Source of the DNA: Chlorocebus sabaeus
Lineage: Eukaryota > Chordata > Mammalia > Primates > Cercopithecidae
Length of the DNA stretch: 64,000 nucleotides
Assembly: GCF_047675955.1 (NCBI RefSeq)
Contig: NC_132911.1
Coordinates: 79,191,208 to 79,255,207, forward strand
Reading direction: 5' to 3'
This document shows, in pieces, positions 33,576-44,950 of the stretch. Below the pieces are notes generated by a model, which saw only the letters and a program-made list of their open reading frames with translations, did no database searches and had not been told where the DNA came from. The first letter of the stretch is position 1. Every line of letters begins with the position of its first letter. A program made the translations under genes and the position numbers.

Positions 33576-34018
33576 TATGATGGTTAATACTGAGTGTCAA
33601 CTTGACTGAATTGAAGGATACAATGTATTGACCCTGGGTGTGTCTATGATGGTGTTGCCAAAGGAGATTAACATTTGAGTCAGTGGGCTGGGAAAGGCAG
33701 ACTCACCCTTAATCTGGGTGGGCACAATCCAATCAGCTGCCAGCGTGACTGGAATATAAGCAGGAAGAAAAACGTGAATAGAGAGCCTGGCCTAGCCTCC
33801 CAGCCTACATTTTTCCCCCATGCTGGATGTTTTCTACCCTCAAACAGACTCCAAGTTCTTCAGTTTTGGGACTTGAACTGGTTCTCCTTACTCCTCAGGT
33901 TGCAGACAGCCTATTGTGGGACCTTGTGATCCTGTGAGTTAATACTTATTAAACTCCCATATATATATTATATATCTGTCCCATTAGTGTGTCCCTCTAG
34001 AGAACCCTGATTAATACA
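33576..34018 (+). mobile_element. MLT2A LTR (ERVL), plus strand
   Basis: Starts TATGATGGTTAATACTGAGT and includes GTGTCAACTTGACTGAATTG, TTTGAGTCAGTGGGCTGGGA and GACCTTGTGATCCTGTGAGT. It ends CCCTCTAGAGAACCCTGATT plus AATACA. Target duplications GCTGG (33,571-33,575) and GCTGT (34,019-34,023) match at 4 of 5 bases. It is a solo LTR inserted in L1 ORF2. The 84-residue frame inside it is incidental. Confidence 0.93.
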
Positions 34019-34046
34019 GCTGTAAAAATAAATAAATAAATAAACA

Positions 34047-34345
34047 GGCCTGGCATGGTGGCTCAAGCTCGTAATACCAGCACTTTGGGAAGCTGAGGTG
34101 GGTGGATTGCCTGAACTCAGGAGTTGGCCACCAGCCTGGGCAACATGTTGAAACCCTGTCTCTACTAAAATACAAAAAAATTAACTGGGCATGGTGGCAT
34201 GTGTCTATAGTCCCAGCTACTTGGAAGGCTGAGGCAGGAGAATTGCTTGAACCTGGGAAGTGGAGGTTGCAGTGAGCCAATATCACGCCACTGCACTCCA
34301 GCCTGGGCAACAGAGTGAGACACCATCTCTAAATAAATAAATAAA
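34047..34345 (+). mobile_element. AluS-like element, plus strand
   Basis: GGCCTGGCATGGTGGCTCAA through TTGCAGTGAGCCAATATCAC to GAGTGAGACACCATCTCT with an (AAAT)n tail. It sits immediately after the MLT2A LTR, and TAAATAAATAAATAAA-type sequence occurs on both sides, as target duplication or tail. L1 ORF2 text resumes at about 34,346. Confidence 0.93.
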
Positions 34346-35706
34346 ATATTTAGGAATATACCTAACCAAGAAAGTGAAAGACCTCTGAATGGAAAACTAC
34401 AAAACACTGCTGAAAGAAATCATAGATGACACAAACAAATGGAAACACATCTCATGTTCATGGATGGGTAGAATCAACATTGTAAAAATGACCATAATGC
34501 CAACAGGAATTTAAAAATTCAATGCAACTCCCATCAAAATACCACCATCATTCTTCACAAAACTAGAAAACCAATTCTAAATTTCATATGGAGCCAAAGA
34601 AAGAGCCCACATAGCCAAAGCAAGACTAAGCAAAAAGAACAAATCTGGAGGCATCACGTTACCTGATTTTAAACTGTACTGGAAGTCCATAGTCACCAAA
34701 ACAGCATGGTAATGGTGTACAAATAGGCACATAGACCAATGGAAAAGAATAGAGAACCCAGAAATAAACTCAAATACTTATAGCCTACTGATCTTCAACA
34801 AAGCAAACAAAAACATCAAGTGGGGAAAGGACACTCTTTTCAACAACTGGTGCTGGGATAATTGGCTAGCTACACGTAGGGAATAAAATTGGATCTTCAT
34901 CTCTCACCTTATACAAAAATCAACTCAGGGTGGATTAAGAACTTAAATCTAAGGCCTGAAATTATAAAAATTCTGGAAGATAACATTGAAAAACCTTTCT
35001 AGGCAAGGATTTCATGACCAAGAACCAAAAAGCAAATGCAATAAAAACAAAGATATATAGCTGGGACTTAATTAAAGAGCTTCTGCATGGCAAAAGGAGC
35101 AGTCAGGAGAGTAAACAGACAGCCCACAGCGTGGGAGAAATTCTTCACAATCTATAAGTCAAACAAAGGACTAATATCCAGAAGGTATAATGAACTCAAA
35201 CAGATCAGCAAGAAAAAAAAAAACAGTCCCATCAAAAAGTGAGCTAAGGACATGAGTAGACAATTTTCAAAAGAAGATACACAAATGACCAACAAACATA
35301 TGAAAAAATGCTCAACATCACTAATGATCAGGGAAATGCAAATCAAAACAACAATGCAATACCCCCTTACTCCTGCAAGAATGGCCATAATCAAAAAATC
35401 AAAAAAGAGTAGATGCTGGCATGGATGCAGTGATCAGGGAACACTTCTACACTGCGCTCCCATTAGTGGGAATGTAAACTTGTACAACCACTACGTAAAA
35501 CTGTGTGGAGAGTCTTTAAAGAACTAAAAATGAAACTACCATTTGATCCAGCAATTCCACTACTGGGTATTCACCCAGAGGAAAATAAGTCATTTTACAA
35601 AAAAGATAATTTCACATGCATGTTTATAGCAGCACAATTCACAATTGCAAAAACGTGGAACCAACCCAAATGCCCATCAATCAATGAGTGGATAAAGAAA
35701 CTGTGA

Positions 35707-35782
35707 TATATATATATATATACACACACACATATATACACACACACATATATAGATATATATGTGAGATATATATAATATA

Positions 35783-35832
<50 letters not shown>

Positions 35833-35925
35833 AATATAATATAATCCAGGTCACTGTGAATGCCATTAATCTATCTATACAGATATATATATCTATATAG
35901 ACATACATATAGATATATATATGTG

Positions 35926-35973
<48 letters not shown>
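35707..35973. repeat. Compound microsatellite with inverted micro-copy
   Basis: (TA)n and (CA)n blocks are followed by (ATCT)n at 35,784-35,832 (about 12 units), then a 25-base inverted copy of L1 sequence (35,844-35,868), then TA-rich text and (GATA)n at 35,927-35,973 (about 12 units). The (ATCT)n and (GATA)n blocks are themselves complementary, so the whole region can fold back. A segment near 35,748-35,772 is repeated directly at 35,907-35,931 (shared GATATATATGTGAGATA core). Confidence 0.93.
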
Positions 35974-36399
35974 GGAATATTAGTCAGCCACAAAAAGGAA
36001 TGAAATAATGGCATTCACAGTGACCTGGATGATATTGGAGACTATTACTTTAAGTGAAGTAACTCAGGAATGGAAAACCAAACATCATATGTTCTCATTG
36101 ATATGTGGGAGCTAAGCTATGAGGATGCAAAGGCATAAGAATGATACAATGGACTTTAAGGACTTGGGGGGAAGGGTGGGAGCAAGGTGAGGGATAAAAG
36201 ACTATAAATAGGATGCAGTGTAAACTGCTCGGATGATGGGTGTACCAAAATCTTACAAAACACCACTAAAGAACTTACTCATATAACCAAGCACCACCTG
36301 TTCCCCAATAACTTATGGAAATAAACAAACAGAAAATGAAAAATTATATAATTTTTCCAGTTTTAGCTTTCAAAAAATGGTACAATATGATGTATAACT

Positions 36400-36700
36400 T
36401 AGATTTTGTTGGACTTAACAACCATGATTCTAAGATTTATCTATGTTGGTACATGAGGATATAGTTCATTATTTTAACTACTGTTTAATATTCCATTGTT
36501 TGACGGTACCACAGTTTGTTAATCCATCCTTCAACCAATGGGCATTTGGGTTATTTCAAGGTTTTCGCTCTTACAAATAATACTGCAATTAATACTCTGC
36601 ATAAGTATGTCCGTATGTCTCCTGTGCACATGCATGAGAGTTTCTCAAAGAGTATATTAACAAGAGGAATTACTAGTGGGCCACAAAGACTTTTCTCCTG
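36400..36700 (-). mobile_element. Old L1 3'-region fragment, minus strand
   Basis: On the plus strand, TAATATTCCATTGTTTGACG, CCACAGTTTGTTAATCCATC and GGGCATTTGGGTTATTTCAA are reverse-complement 3' UTR text of old L1M elements. Confidence 0.75.
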
Positions 36701-36734
36701 ATGTCCACACCTTTGTGTGAAAGTTTCCAAACTG

Positions 36735-36860
36735 TAGCTTAGAGAGAGAGAGGTAAGAAAGGAAGGTGGTCAGAGAGACACAATATTGCTGACTTTGAAG
36801 ATAGAGAAAGGAGTTCCTAAGATGAGGAATACGGACAGCTTCTAGAAGCTGGGAAGATAC
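36735..36860 (+). mobile_element. MLT1 LTR fragment
   Basis: ATATTGCTGACTTTGAAGAT and GGACAGCTTCTAGAAGCTGG match blocks shared with the MLT1 copy at 20,170-20,685 (GCTGGCTTTGAAGATAGAAG). Only the middle of the LTR remains. Confidence 0.5.
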
Positions 36861-37035
36861 ATTTCATAATTGGTATTGTTACCTGGTAAACATTTCCTCA
36901 TGTCAAGTTTAGTAACTCTTTAATACCTAGTAAAGACCCTGGGATTCCTATTTTGTCTGATATTAACAGGGCAGATGCAGTTATAATTTGCCTGACGTAT
37001 CTTTTTCCATTCCTTGATTTTTTTTTTCTTTTAAG

Positions 37036-37929
37036 ACTGTTTTTAGAGCATTTGTAAATTCACAGCAAAATTTATCAGAAAGTACAAAGAGTTTCCATAC
37101 ACCCCTGTCATCTCCACACACAGCTTCCCTACATAAACATCTCCTACCAGCGTTGTACATTTGTTACAACTGATTAAGCTACACTGACGATCCTTTATCA
37201 CCCAAACCCATAGTGTACATGAGGATTCATTCTTGCTGTTGTACATTTTATGGGTTTTGACAATTGTATAATGGCATATATCAACTATTATGATACACAG
37301 TATAATTTAACTACCTTAACAATCCTCTATGCTCCACCTGTTCATCTCCCCCTCCCTCTAAACAGTAACCTTTTTACTGTCTCATTAATTTTGCCTTTTC
37401 CAGAATGTCATCGAGTTGGAATCATAATGACTGAAACCCTTTCAGATTGGCTTCTTTCACTTAGCAATACACATTTAAGGTTCTTTCATTATTTTATGGT
37501 TTGACAGCTCATTTATTTCTGGCACTGAATAAAATACCATTGTTTGGATGTACCATAGTTTATCTGTTTACCTAATGAAGGAAATCTTGGTTGTTTCCAG
37601 GTTTTGACAATTATGAATAAAGCTGCTGTAAACATCCATGTGCGGGTTTTTGTGCAGAAATACGTTTTTACCTCATTTGGGTAAATACCAAGGAGCCCGA
37701 CTATTGGATTGTATCATACTAGTGTTTTTAGTTTTGTAAGAACTCCCCAAACGACCTTATAAAGTAACTGTGTCATTTTGAATTCCCACTGTCAATGAAT
37801 GAGTGTTCCTGCCACTCCATATATTTGTCAGCATTTAGTGTTGTCAGTGCTCCAGATTTTGGCCATTCTAATACATGTGTGGGCATATCTCATTTCAATT
37901 TTCATTTCCCTATGACACATAATACCGGG

Positions 37930-37963
<34 letters not shown>

Positions 37964-38640
37964 AGATAGGAAAAACTTGCTTGCTCTGTCACCAAAGCTG
38001 GAGTGCAGTGGCACAATCATAGGTCACCGCAGCCTTGAACTCTTGAACTCCTGGATTTAAATAATCCTCCCACCTCAGCCTCTGAGTAACTGGGACTACA
38101 AGCATGTGCTACCATGATGCCTGGCAATGTATTTTTTTTATTTTTTATTTTTTGTAGAGAGAGGTCTTGTTGTTTTGCCCAGGCTGATCTTGAACTCCTG
38201 GCTTCAAGCAATCCTCCTACCTCAGACTCCCAGAATGTTAGGATTACAGGTGTAAGTATCTTCTCATATGCTGATTTGCCTTCTGTGTATCTTCTTTGGT
38301 GTCTGTTAGGGTCTTTGGTTCATTTTTTTAATTGGGTTGTTTCCTTATTGCTAAGTTTTAAGAGTTCTTTCTACTTTATACGTAATAGCCCTTTATCAGG
38401 TATATCTTTTACAGATATTTTCTCCCAATCTGTGACATGTCTTCACATTCTCTTGGTAGTGTCTATCACAAAGCAAAAATATTTAATATTAATGATGTTC
38501 AGTTTATCAATTTTTTTTTCATTGATTACACCTCTTATTTTTTCAAAGTATTCTATGCCCTTATATTTTGAGAGTGTCTCTTATAACATCATAGAGCTGA
38601 ATTTTTATGTAATTCACACATCAACCTCTTTTTAAAAAAA
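37036..38640 (-). mobile_element. Old L1M element, minus strand, split by an Alu
   Basis: Reverse-complement L1 text continues across the Alu at 37,933-38,256. Before it: TGCACATTTAAAGTG-like degenerate 3' UTR, ACCATTGTTTGGATGTACCA and TGAATAAAGCTGCTGTAAAC. After it: GCTGATTTGCCTTCTGTGTA, AAGAGTTCTTTCTACTTTAT and AGATATTTTCTCCCAATCTG. Frames are broken throughout, including the 173-residue frame at 38,114-38,635, which runs from Alu into antisense L1. Confidence 0.82.
37933..38256 (-). mobile_element. AluJ-type element, minus strand
   Basis: A 30-base T run (37,933-37,962) is the reversed tail, followed by GCTGGAGTGCAGTGGCACAA and the J-type GCAGCCTTGAACTCTTGAAC. A T-rich expanded mid-linker follows, and the element ends AGGATTACAGGTGTAAG. 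The long, pure T run is unusual for such a diverged Alu and is probably a regrown microsatellite. Confidence 0.92.
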
Positions 38641-38829
38641 GAATCATTTTATAGTTCTTGCATTTTCTAATATATTTGAATTATTTCTATAATATTTTCT
38701 TGCTTATTTTCTCCCATTCAGTCTGCTACTGGATTAACAAAATTTTTTATTATTATTCATCATGTTCTCTTATTAAGTTCTATTTCCCTTTGTTTATTTC
38801 TTTATGTCCTCTTCTCTTTTTCAGGGACA

Positions 38830-39040
38830 CAGGATGATAGTGTGCGGTTCAGTATGCAGACTCTGGAACCATGTTACCTAAGCTTAAATCACAGCACTGC
38901 CAACTAATCCTGAACATGTGATCCTGGTTAATCATAAAAGGAGATACCTTCCATGTATATTTGCAGAGACAACTAATTATGTAAATAAGAAAATTAGCAT
39001 AGAGATTGGCACTATGTAACTGTAACATATTATTATTTTC
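38830..39040 (+). mobile_element. MIR SINE
   Basis: GCAGACTCTGGAACCATGTT, ACCTAAGCTTAAATCACAGC, CATGTGATCCTGGTTAATCA and a final GAGATTGGCACTATGTAACT follow the MIR order from the tRNA-related part to the 3' end. Confidence 0.6.
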
Positions 39041-39189
39041 TTGTTCAATTTGGAAGTTATTTACCCTATCTTTCAGGTTCTACCCTTTGAATTTGATGTG
39101 CACACATGACTAAGCAAAGTCTAAAATTAATCACTATTTCTACTCTCCTCTCAAACAATGCATTACCAAAAATCACTCTTTCTATGTCA

Positions 39190-40090
39190 CTAGTTGTTTT
39201 GCCACTATTTCAGTTCTATAATTTTATTATTTCCTAAGTTACACATTATTACTCTTGCAGTAAAGGCCGATTTAAATTTACCCATTTTTGAAGAATCAGG
39301 ATCTATTCCTATAATTTCTTCTTGCATATCATTTCCTCTGAGTTAAATTTTCTTTTCCCTTAAAATATATCATATAGTATTGTTTTCTTACAAGACCTTG
39401 TATATAAACTATCTGAGTCCTAGTTTATCTGAAAAGGTCTTGATTTTGTCCTCAATATTATCAACAATTCAGAAATATATAGAATTCCCAATTGAGAATT
39501 ATTTTATTTTATATATAACTTAAAAATCTATATAATACAATATATTTTAATGTAGTGTCTTATTGCAAGGTAATCTTTCTCCTTTCATTTGGAGTTTAAG
39601 ATCCTTTTTTCTCCATTGTGCAATTCTCTTGTTACATTTAAAATGTCAAATTATTTTTATTTATATTGTTTAAGCTCATTTTACTTATTGAATATTATAA
39701 TACATAGCTTTAAATTGTCGTGGAAAGTTATTATTTCAAATATCCCATTTGTATTACTGTCTCTATGGTAACATTTATTAATTCTAAGAGCATATATTCC
39801 AATTTTATTTATCTTTTATGACTTTTAACTTCATTTTTCATTTATCTTCTTTTTATGTTTCTGCACTGACTTCTGAGTATCTTTCATGTCTTTATTTTCC
39901 ATTTCTCTATTTTTTCAGTAATTCCTAATCTGTAGTTTTTAATTATAAAGACTTCATTTATCATTCTAGATATTGTATTTAGTTATTTTCAAATAAGCTT
40001 GTGCTTTACTGCTTCTTTCTGCTGTTTTTATTCTTTATTTTGTTTTCTTTTTAATCTTTGTCTAATGATAGGGTTAACCTGTGATGCTCT
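39190..40090 (-). mobile_element. Probable HAL1 or very old L1M fragment, minus strand
   Basis: T-rich plus-strand text such as TCTGAAAAGGTCTTGATTTT, TATAGAATTCCCAATTGAG and AGATATTGTATTTAGTTATT is arranged like reverse-complement HAL1/L1M ORF1-region sequence. Highly diverged, with boundaries uncertain. Confidence 0.4.
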
Positions 40091-40189
40091 GTGATAGTTC
40101 TATTTTTGTCTCCAGGGATACTCTGATTCTGACTTTAAATCAAGATATAAAATAAATATATTATATTAGCTAGTGATTTATAATATGTT

Positions 40190-40620
40190 GTTTAAAGTTC
40201 TAAACTTGCCTGGAGGTATCTTGTACTAGTTTGTCTAATCTGTTTATTAAAAATGCATAGATTAATGGTTTGCATTCAGCTCACCTGGTTACTCAGTCTC
40301 ATTTTAGTTCTATGACCAGTGGAATATAAAAGACCCATCCAGTAAACTTGTGTGTTGGCTCTGCCAAATCACAATTTCTCACATACATCTTGGTGGTTCA
40401 CGATCCACACCTGAAACCTGTGCTACGTGACTGAGAAAAGAGTTTAGAAGCTGTGCCTAGAAATCTCCATTTTGCCTATTGTCTGTGCTTTCTAGCTCCT
40501 GCTGCATTATGTCCTTTTTCTTTATTAAAGGCTGATGTAGGTAAACCTTGTGGAGTCTCTGGAGTATTTTCAATGGTCTGACCCTTTATAATTGCTGCTG
40601 TTGGTATTCTGAGCAGGATA
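40190..40620 (+). repeat. Possible degraded LTR
   Basis: The segment ends with a CTTTATTAAAGGCTGATG polyadenylation-like block and is followed by TTGGTATTCTGAGCAGGA, which could be a worn primer-binding site. Retrovirus-like coding remnants on the same strand begin downstream. No terminal repeats or partner LTR were found, so this is tentative. Confidence 0.35.
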
Positions 40621-41926
40621 CTTGCAGTGACCCTTGGCTTTAAAATTAAATAATGGTTAAAGTTCTACTTGAAAGAAAGGAAAATGAAGAAATAGGATAT
40701 GAAGGACCTTTGATGCCCAAGCTAGCATACATTTGAATAGTGCTGTGACCAGTGGCAACAGGAAAAACATATCAACCTGGAGGTGGACAGATCTGGAGCT
40801 GAGGGAAATAGCAAAATGGATTTAAAAAGAAACTCAGACTGAAGAGGAAGTCAGCCAAGAATTCTGTGCCTTGGCTGCTTTTGGCTGCTTTGGCAAAAAT
40901 GAGAGTAACTAAGAAAAGTATGAGGCTTCTGGTCTGCCAAGTTAAGTGACCACCACAGATTCTGTCTATAATCATAACGGACATGATAAAAAGCAGACGG
41001 TAGTACAGGTGTTTCTTTTGATCAGAATGTCACTCTGCCAAACTGATAATCACTGAAAATGCTATGAAAGATTTGTATGTGGAATGAAGGGAGTGAAGCT
41101 CAAGAGATATGCAAAACCTGGAGCTTGGGAACATTTAAAAGGTTCAGAAAATGCACCTTTCGCAGAAATGTGGAAGTCTTCATCTGTTGAACTGGCTGAA
41201 GACAGGGTCATGTAGAAATACCTTGAAATTGGGAGTAGTCCAACTACACCCTTATTATGATAAATTGAATGCTTCTAAAGGTGTTGAAATGTTGAAAATG
41301 CAGGCACCTTCAGTTAGATTACATAATGATAAATTGTTCCAAATTTAGGCCTTTTACCCAAGGAATGATTGATGTGATAAATGGGGCTTAGCATGCTTGG
41401 GATTCTTGTGTGACTCTCCTGATAGAAGGGTAAAAGCATGTGAGGAAGGCTGTTGCAGACCTGGGCTCAACTCCTCCTAATGGGTTGAATGATGGAAAAA
41501 AATTAGAAATATTCAGAAAAAAAAGAATGTTACAAATAAAAGGGATACAAAAATCATTGGAACAATTAAACAGGGTGAAATTGTTCAGATGGCTAATTAA
41601 AACATTATGAAACCTTATAAAAAAGGAGATGATAGAGGTCATAATTACTAAAATCTTAATAGATTGCTATAGGAAATACATACTCCAGCTGCTCTACCAA
41701 CTCATCAGACTGTAAAAAGACCAAGGCATATTCGTTCAATGTATCCTGGTTGTGATGAATTTTTAAAATTCTTATAGTGATATACTAAAAAGAAGTCTCT
41801 AGAATCAGAACTAATTAAAATTAAAATAGTGTGAGTTAAAGAAGATACATCAAGTTGGTCTGAGGTTGGGGGGGACTGTTGTCCCAGTAGTGTACCTGAG
41901 ACATTCGCACTGATGCAGATGATATG

Positions 41927-42273
41927 TGATGCGATTTGGCTGTGTCCCCACTCAAATCTCATCTTGAACGATAGCTCTGATAATTCCCATGTGTTGTTGG
42001 AGGTACTTGGTGGGAGATAACTGAATCATGGAGATGGGTTCCCCCATACTGTTCTCATGGTAGTAAATAAGTCTCATGAGATCTGATGGTTTTATAAGGA
42101 GGATTTCCCTGCACAAGTTCTCTCTTTCCTGCCACCATGCAAGATGTGACTTGCACCTCCTTGCCTTCTGCCTCCCCAGCCATGTGGAACTGTGAGTCAA
42201 TTAAACCTCTTTCCTTTATAATTACCCAGCCTTGGGTATGTCATTATTAGCAGTGTGAAAACTAACTAATACA
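41927..42273 (+). mobile_element. THE1 solo LTR, plus strand
   Basis: Starts TGATGCGATTTGGCTGTGTC and ends AACTAACTAATACA, with ATTAAACCTCTTTCCTTTAT (polyadenylation region) near the 3' end. Perfect 5-bp target duplications ATATG lie at 41,922-41,926 and 42,274-42,278. The solo state implies LTR-LTR recombination after insertion. Confidence 0.96.
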
Positions 42274-42599
42274 ATATGTCATGGGTGTAACAAGGAAAGT
42301 TTATTGAAATTATTCTACACTGGGTCCTAGTGTACCAGCATACCTAAATATTCTAATAAAATTGAAAAGGCAATGTAATAATGTTATGAAGATGTGATGA
42401 ATTGTCAGTGGCTTAAAATGGAAAATATGGCTCAAATAGAAATTTATGAACAAGTTATTTGTATTTGTTCCAACCCTACCAGAATGTATTGTTGAAACAC
42501 CTATGACATCTTCAATGGTAGGTGCTACATGAGATGGGGGGGCCTGTATGAAACTCTTTGCTTACTTAAACAATCAGAAAAAAAGGCATTATTAATATT

Positions 42600-43190
42600 T
42601 TCTAAAACTGTTTTAATTATTGGGCATGCTAGATCAAAAACCTTTCGAATGGCCTTACCCATGCAAATGGTTAATTTATAATAAAATAGCATACCTGGGG
42701 AATCATCAAAAAATTTCTGATTTGATTAAGGATATGTGAGACACAAGCATATTAGCATCCACAAAATACCTTTGTAAACATCTGATATGGTTTATGAAAA
42801 ACATTGGGGAATCCTGGAGGTTAGCTGTAAACTATGGGGGACTGAATAAAATGGTGCCTTCAACAGCATTAGCCACACCTGATAGGGTGTTAACCATTCA
42901 AGCCTACAATAAGCTAAGGAAGATTGGTATTCTGTGATTCATTTATTTAATGGCATCTTTTTTATTTCTATTATGAAAGAAGGTCAAAGTCAATGTGCGT
43001 TCATGTAGGACTCAGAATCCAATATAGTTTTACTGAGCTTCCACAAGGATATTTAAATCCTACTGCTTACTGCCACAATCTATTGAAAAGTGGCTTTGAT
43101 TAGATTCAATTAAAATGTAGTGTTATATGTTATACTGAAGATACAATGTTGAGCTCAATCTGAAGATCAGGTGAAGATAATTAAAGATGA
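42600..43190 (+). pseudogene. Reverse-transcriptase remnant of an old endogenous retrovirus
   Basis: From 42,815 the frame reads WRLAVNYGGLNKMVP, the beginning of a retroviral reverse transcriptase palm region. Further collinear but frameshifted pieces follow, including a stretch around 43,030-43,060 reading LPQGYLNPT-like text. In intact elements this enzyme copies the RNA genome into DNA. Here stop codons and indels break the frame repeatedly, and no complete catalytic motif is evident. Probably ERVL-like; family not determined. Confidence 0.6.
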
Positions 43191-43922
43191 TGATTAATCA
43201 CATCACTATTTGGACTGGTTAATTAGTGAGCTGAAATGTAGAGCCAAGAGCTCATGTTAATATTCATAGGTAACATTCACGTTCACTCATTTCCTGGGCC
43301 AGAGACATTAGCAGCATTCTTCAAATAACCAAAAATACACGACTGTGTCTTTCAGCTCAAAAACTGAAACAAAAATCGATTTTGTTGTTGTTGTTGTTTC
43401 ATAAAATCATGAACATCTGTATATGTTATTAGCCCACATTCACAAAATTACCAGGAAAAAAAAAAAAAAACCCAAAAAGCTGAATTTGAATGGGTCCCTC
43501 AATAGCAGCATCTCTTGGAGCATCAAAGAGTCATTATCCAATAGATACTTAGGGCCACTCAAAGTCCAATAATGGTCAAATGATGTTAGAAGTGTCAACA
43601 ACTCCACCCACACTCACTGGTCTTTGCCAGAAGTCCATTACTGCCTCCCAACGACAACCACTGGGATTTGGGACTAGAAATTTTCCTGATGCAATTCCCT
43701 GCTATACTCTTTTGAATAGCAATTATTGACTTCTTCTTGTGCTTTACTTAAACCTGATTCTACTATGGAAGGATGTAAAGTTATTTTAAGACCTGAAATG
43801 CCCATCATGGCATGCATTATGTAAAAATAACTTTCTAACAAGAAAAATTCAGCAGTTCCTCATGAAATGGAAATGCTAATTCGAGTGCATGGGACAGGGG
43901 GACCACTGGAATACTTTAAAAG

Positions 43923-44204
43923 GTGGTTTCCTTGGCTTTGGAATCTGCATTAGCTCCCCATAAGGATTTATCTAACTCCATAGCTGAATTTGCCGCCACC
44001 TATGGTCAGTTCTCAGAGGATACTAAACAAGCCACATGGTTTATGGTTGGTGTCTCAAGAATAGAAGAACAACGTTCAATCTGGAAGGCACTGAGACAGG
44101 TCACTGGTTTTACTTTGAGTGAAGAAGGTAAAGATGAATCTGCTCAATGGATAGAATTAAGAGTTGTGTCCCCTAACTGTGGCATCAAAGGAACCAGATC
44201 ATAG
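43923..44204 (+). pseudogene. RNase H-like pol remnant (93-codon open piece)
   Basis: This open piece of 93 codons follows the reverse-transcriptase remnant on the same strand. It includes a stretch ending SAQWIELRVV (residues about 77-86), which looks like the conserved helix of retroviral RNase H. Upstream residues (TKQATWFMVGVSRI) are not recognisable with confidence. There is no plausible promoter or start context, and flanking sequence is broken. Its open state is probably chance survival rather than selection. Confidence 0.45.
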
Positions 44205-44950
44205 TATATGATACGGATTTTAACAGATTTTTGAATAATAACAAATGAACTGGAAGTATGGTTCAGAATTGGAACATAAGCGATATCTCAACGCAGGGTA
44301 CTACATTATAAACATTTTGTGAAGAAGAAAATTCCAAATGGGACAGGTTGAAGGCCATCAAAAACAAACAAACAAAACAACGCCACCTCATACATTCATT
44401 AAAAAAAAACTGGAACCAGAAACTGAATATCCACATTTGGTCTTTGGAAGTGGTTTCTTGGTTATATGAGATGAGCAGTCATAGAGGCATTTAAGCAACA
44501 TAATGAAGAGCAGTAAAACATGAATCCCACTGTTCTCAGTCTGACTGATAAAGAATCATAGGAGGCCTTTGATATTTCGTTTGGGAAGCCTCGGATCTCT
44601 CTGATGTTTGCCTGTGCTTCTCTCCTACTGCTATACCATCATATTGAGCTTCATTTATACCCTTTCATGAGTATAATCTTTGGAGTCTCATGAATCTTAT
44701 CAATCATCTAGCCCTGTGTAATTAAGGTAATTATGTGAATCAAAGTTTCAAACATTCTCAAACAGTACGTTAATTTTTAAGATTATAATTATCTAAACGT
44801 TGTGGTTTAGTTTTCTGAATTCTTTTTATGATGAATTTTTCTTCATGTGTTTATTTTAAATTGTGTGCTTATCTTCAGTGGGGCTTTATGTGTAGTAACT
44901 TTGTGCGACTAAAGTGAAATGTACATTTTTCTAGAATAATTTGTATTTGT

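Larger units (their letters stand above)
31500..36060 (+). pseudogene. L1 ORF2 remnant (L1PB-like)
   Basis: Collinear pieces are visible. The endonuclease start (TLNVNGLNSP) is at about 31,517. A 160-residue open stretch (32,490-32,972) holds the entry to the reverse transcriptase domain (ITLMPKPGKDKTKKGNYRPI). A 110-residue stretch (33,277-33,609) holds later RT blocks. A C-terminal piece (35,503-35,706) contains PFDPAIPLLGIHPEENKSF. The catalytic block normally reading FADD before MIVYLENP reads STDN here (about 33,391-33,402), so catalysis is lost in addition to the frame breaks. It is interrupted by an MLT2A LTR, an Alu and a microsatellite. Confidence 0.85.
28995..36330 (+). mobile_element. 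Near full-length L1PB-like element
   Basis: Contains a GC-richer 5' UTR (about 28,995-30,410), an ORF1 remnant (30,411-31,516), an ORF2 remnant (from about 31,500) and a 3' UTR ending GTTCCCCAATAACTTATGGA AATAAA near 36,325. An MLT2A LTR (33,576-34,018) and an Alu (34,047-34,345) interrupt it, and a microsatellite expansion at 35,707-35,973 lies just before the final ORF2 block. Without inserts it is about 6.5 kb. The 5' boundary is approximate because no target duplication was found. It cannot be active: frames are broken and the reverse transcriptase active-site block is altered. Confidence 0.88.
40620..44950 (+). mobile_element. Decayed endogenous retrovirus-like internal region
   Basis: The plus strand carries pol-like remnants (described separately), with unassignable, possibly gag-derived sequence before them. 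A THE1 solo LTR is inserted at 41,927-42,273. Overall similarity suggests an ERVL-like element, but I cannot name it. No env-like region or 3' LTR is visible. The upstream boundary rests on the doubtful LTR at 40,190-40,620. Confidence 0.5.

Noticed and set aside
38114..38635. 173-residue open frame, the longest in the window
   Set aside because: Reads from a minus-strand Alu straight into antisense L1M; no domain expected or seen.
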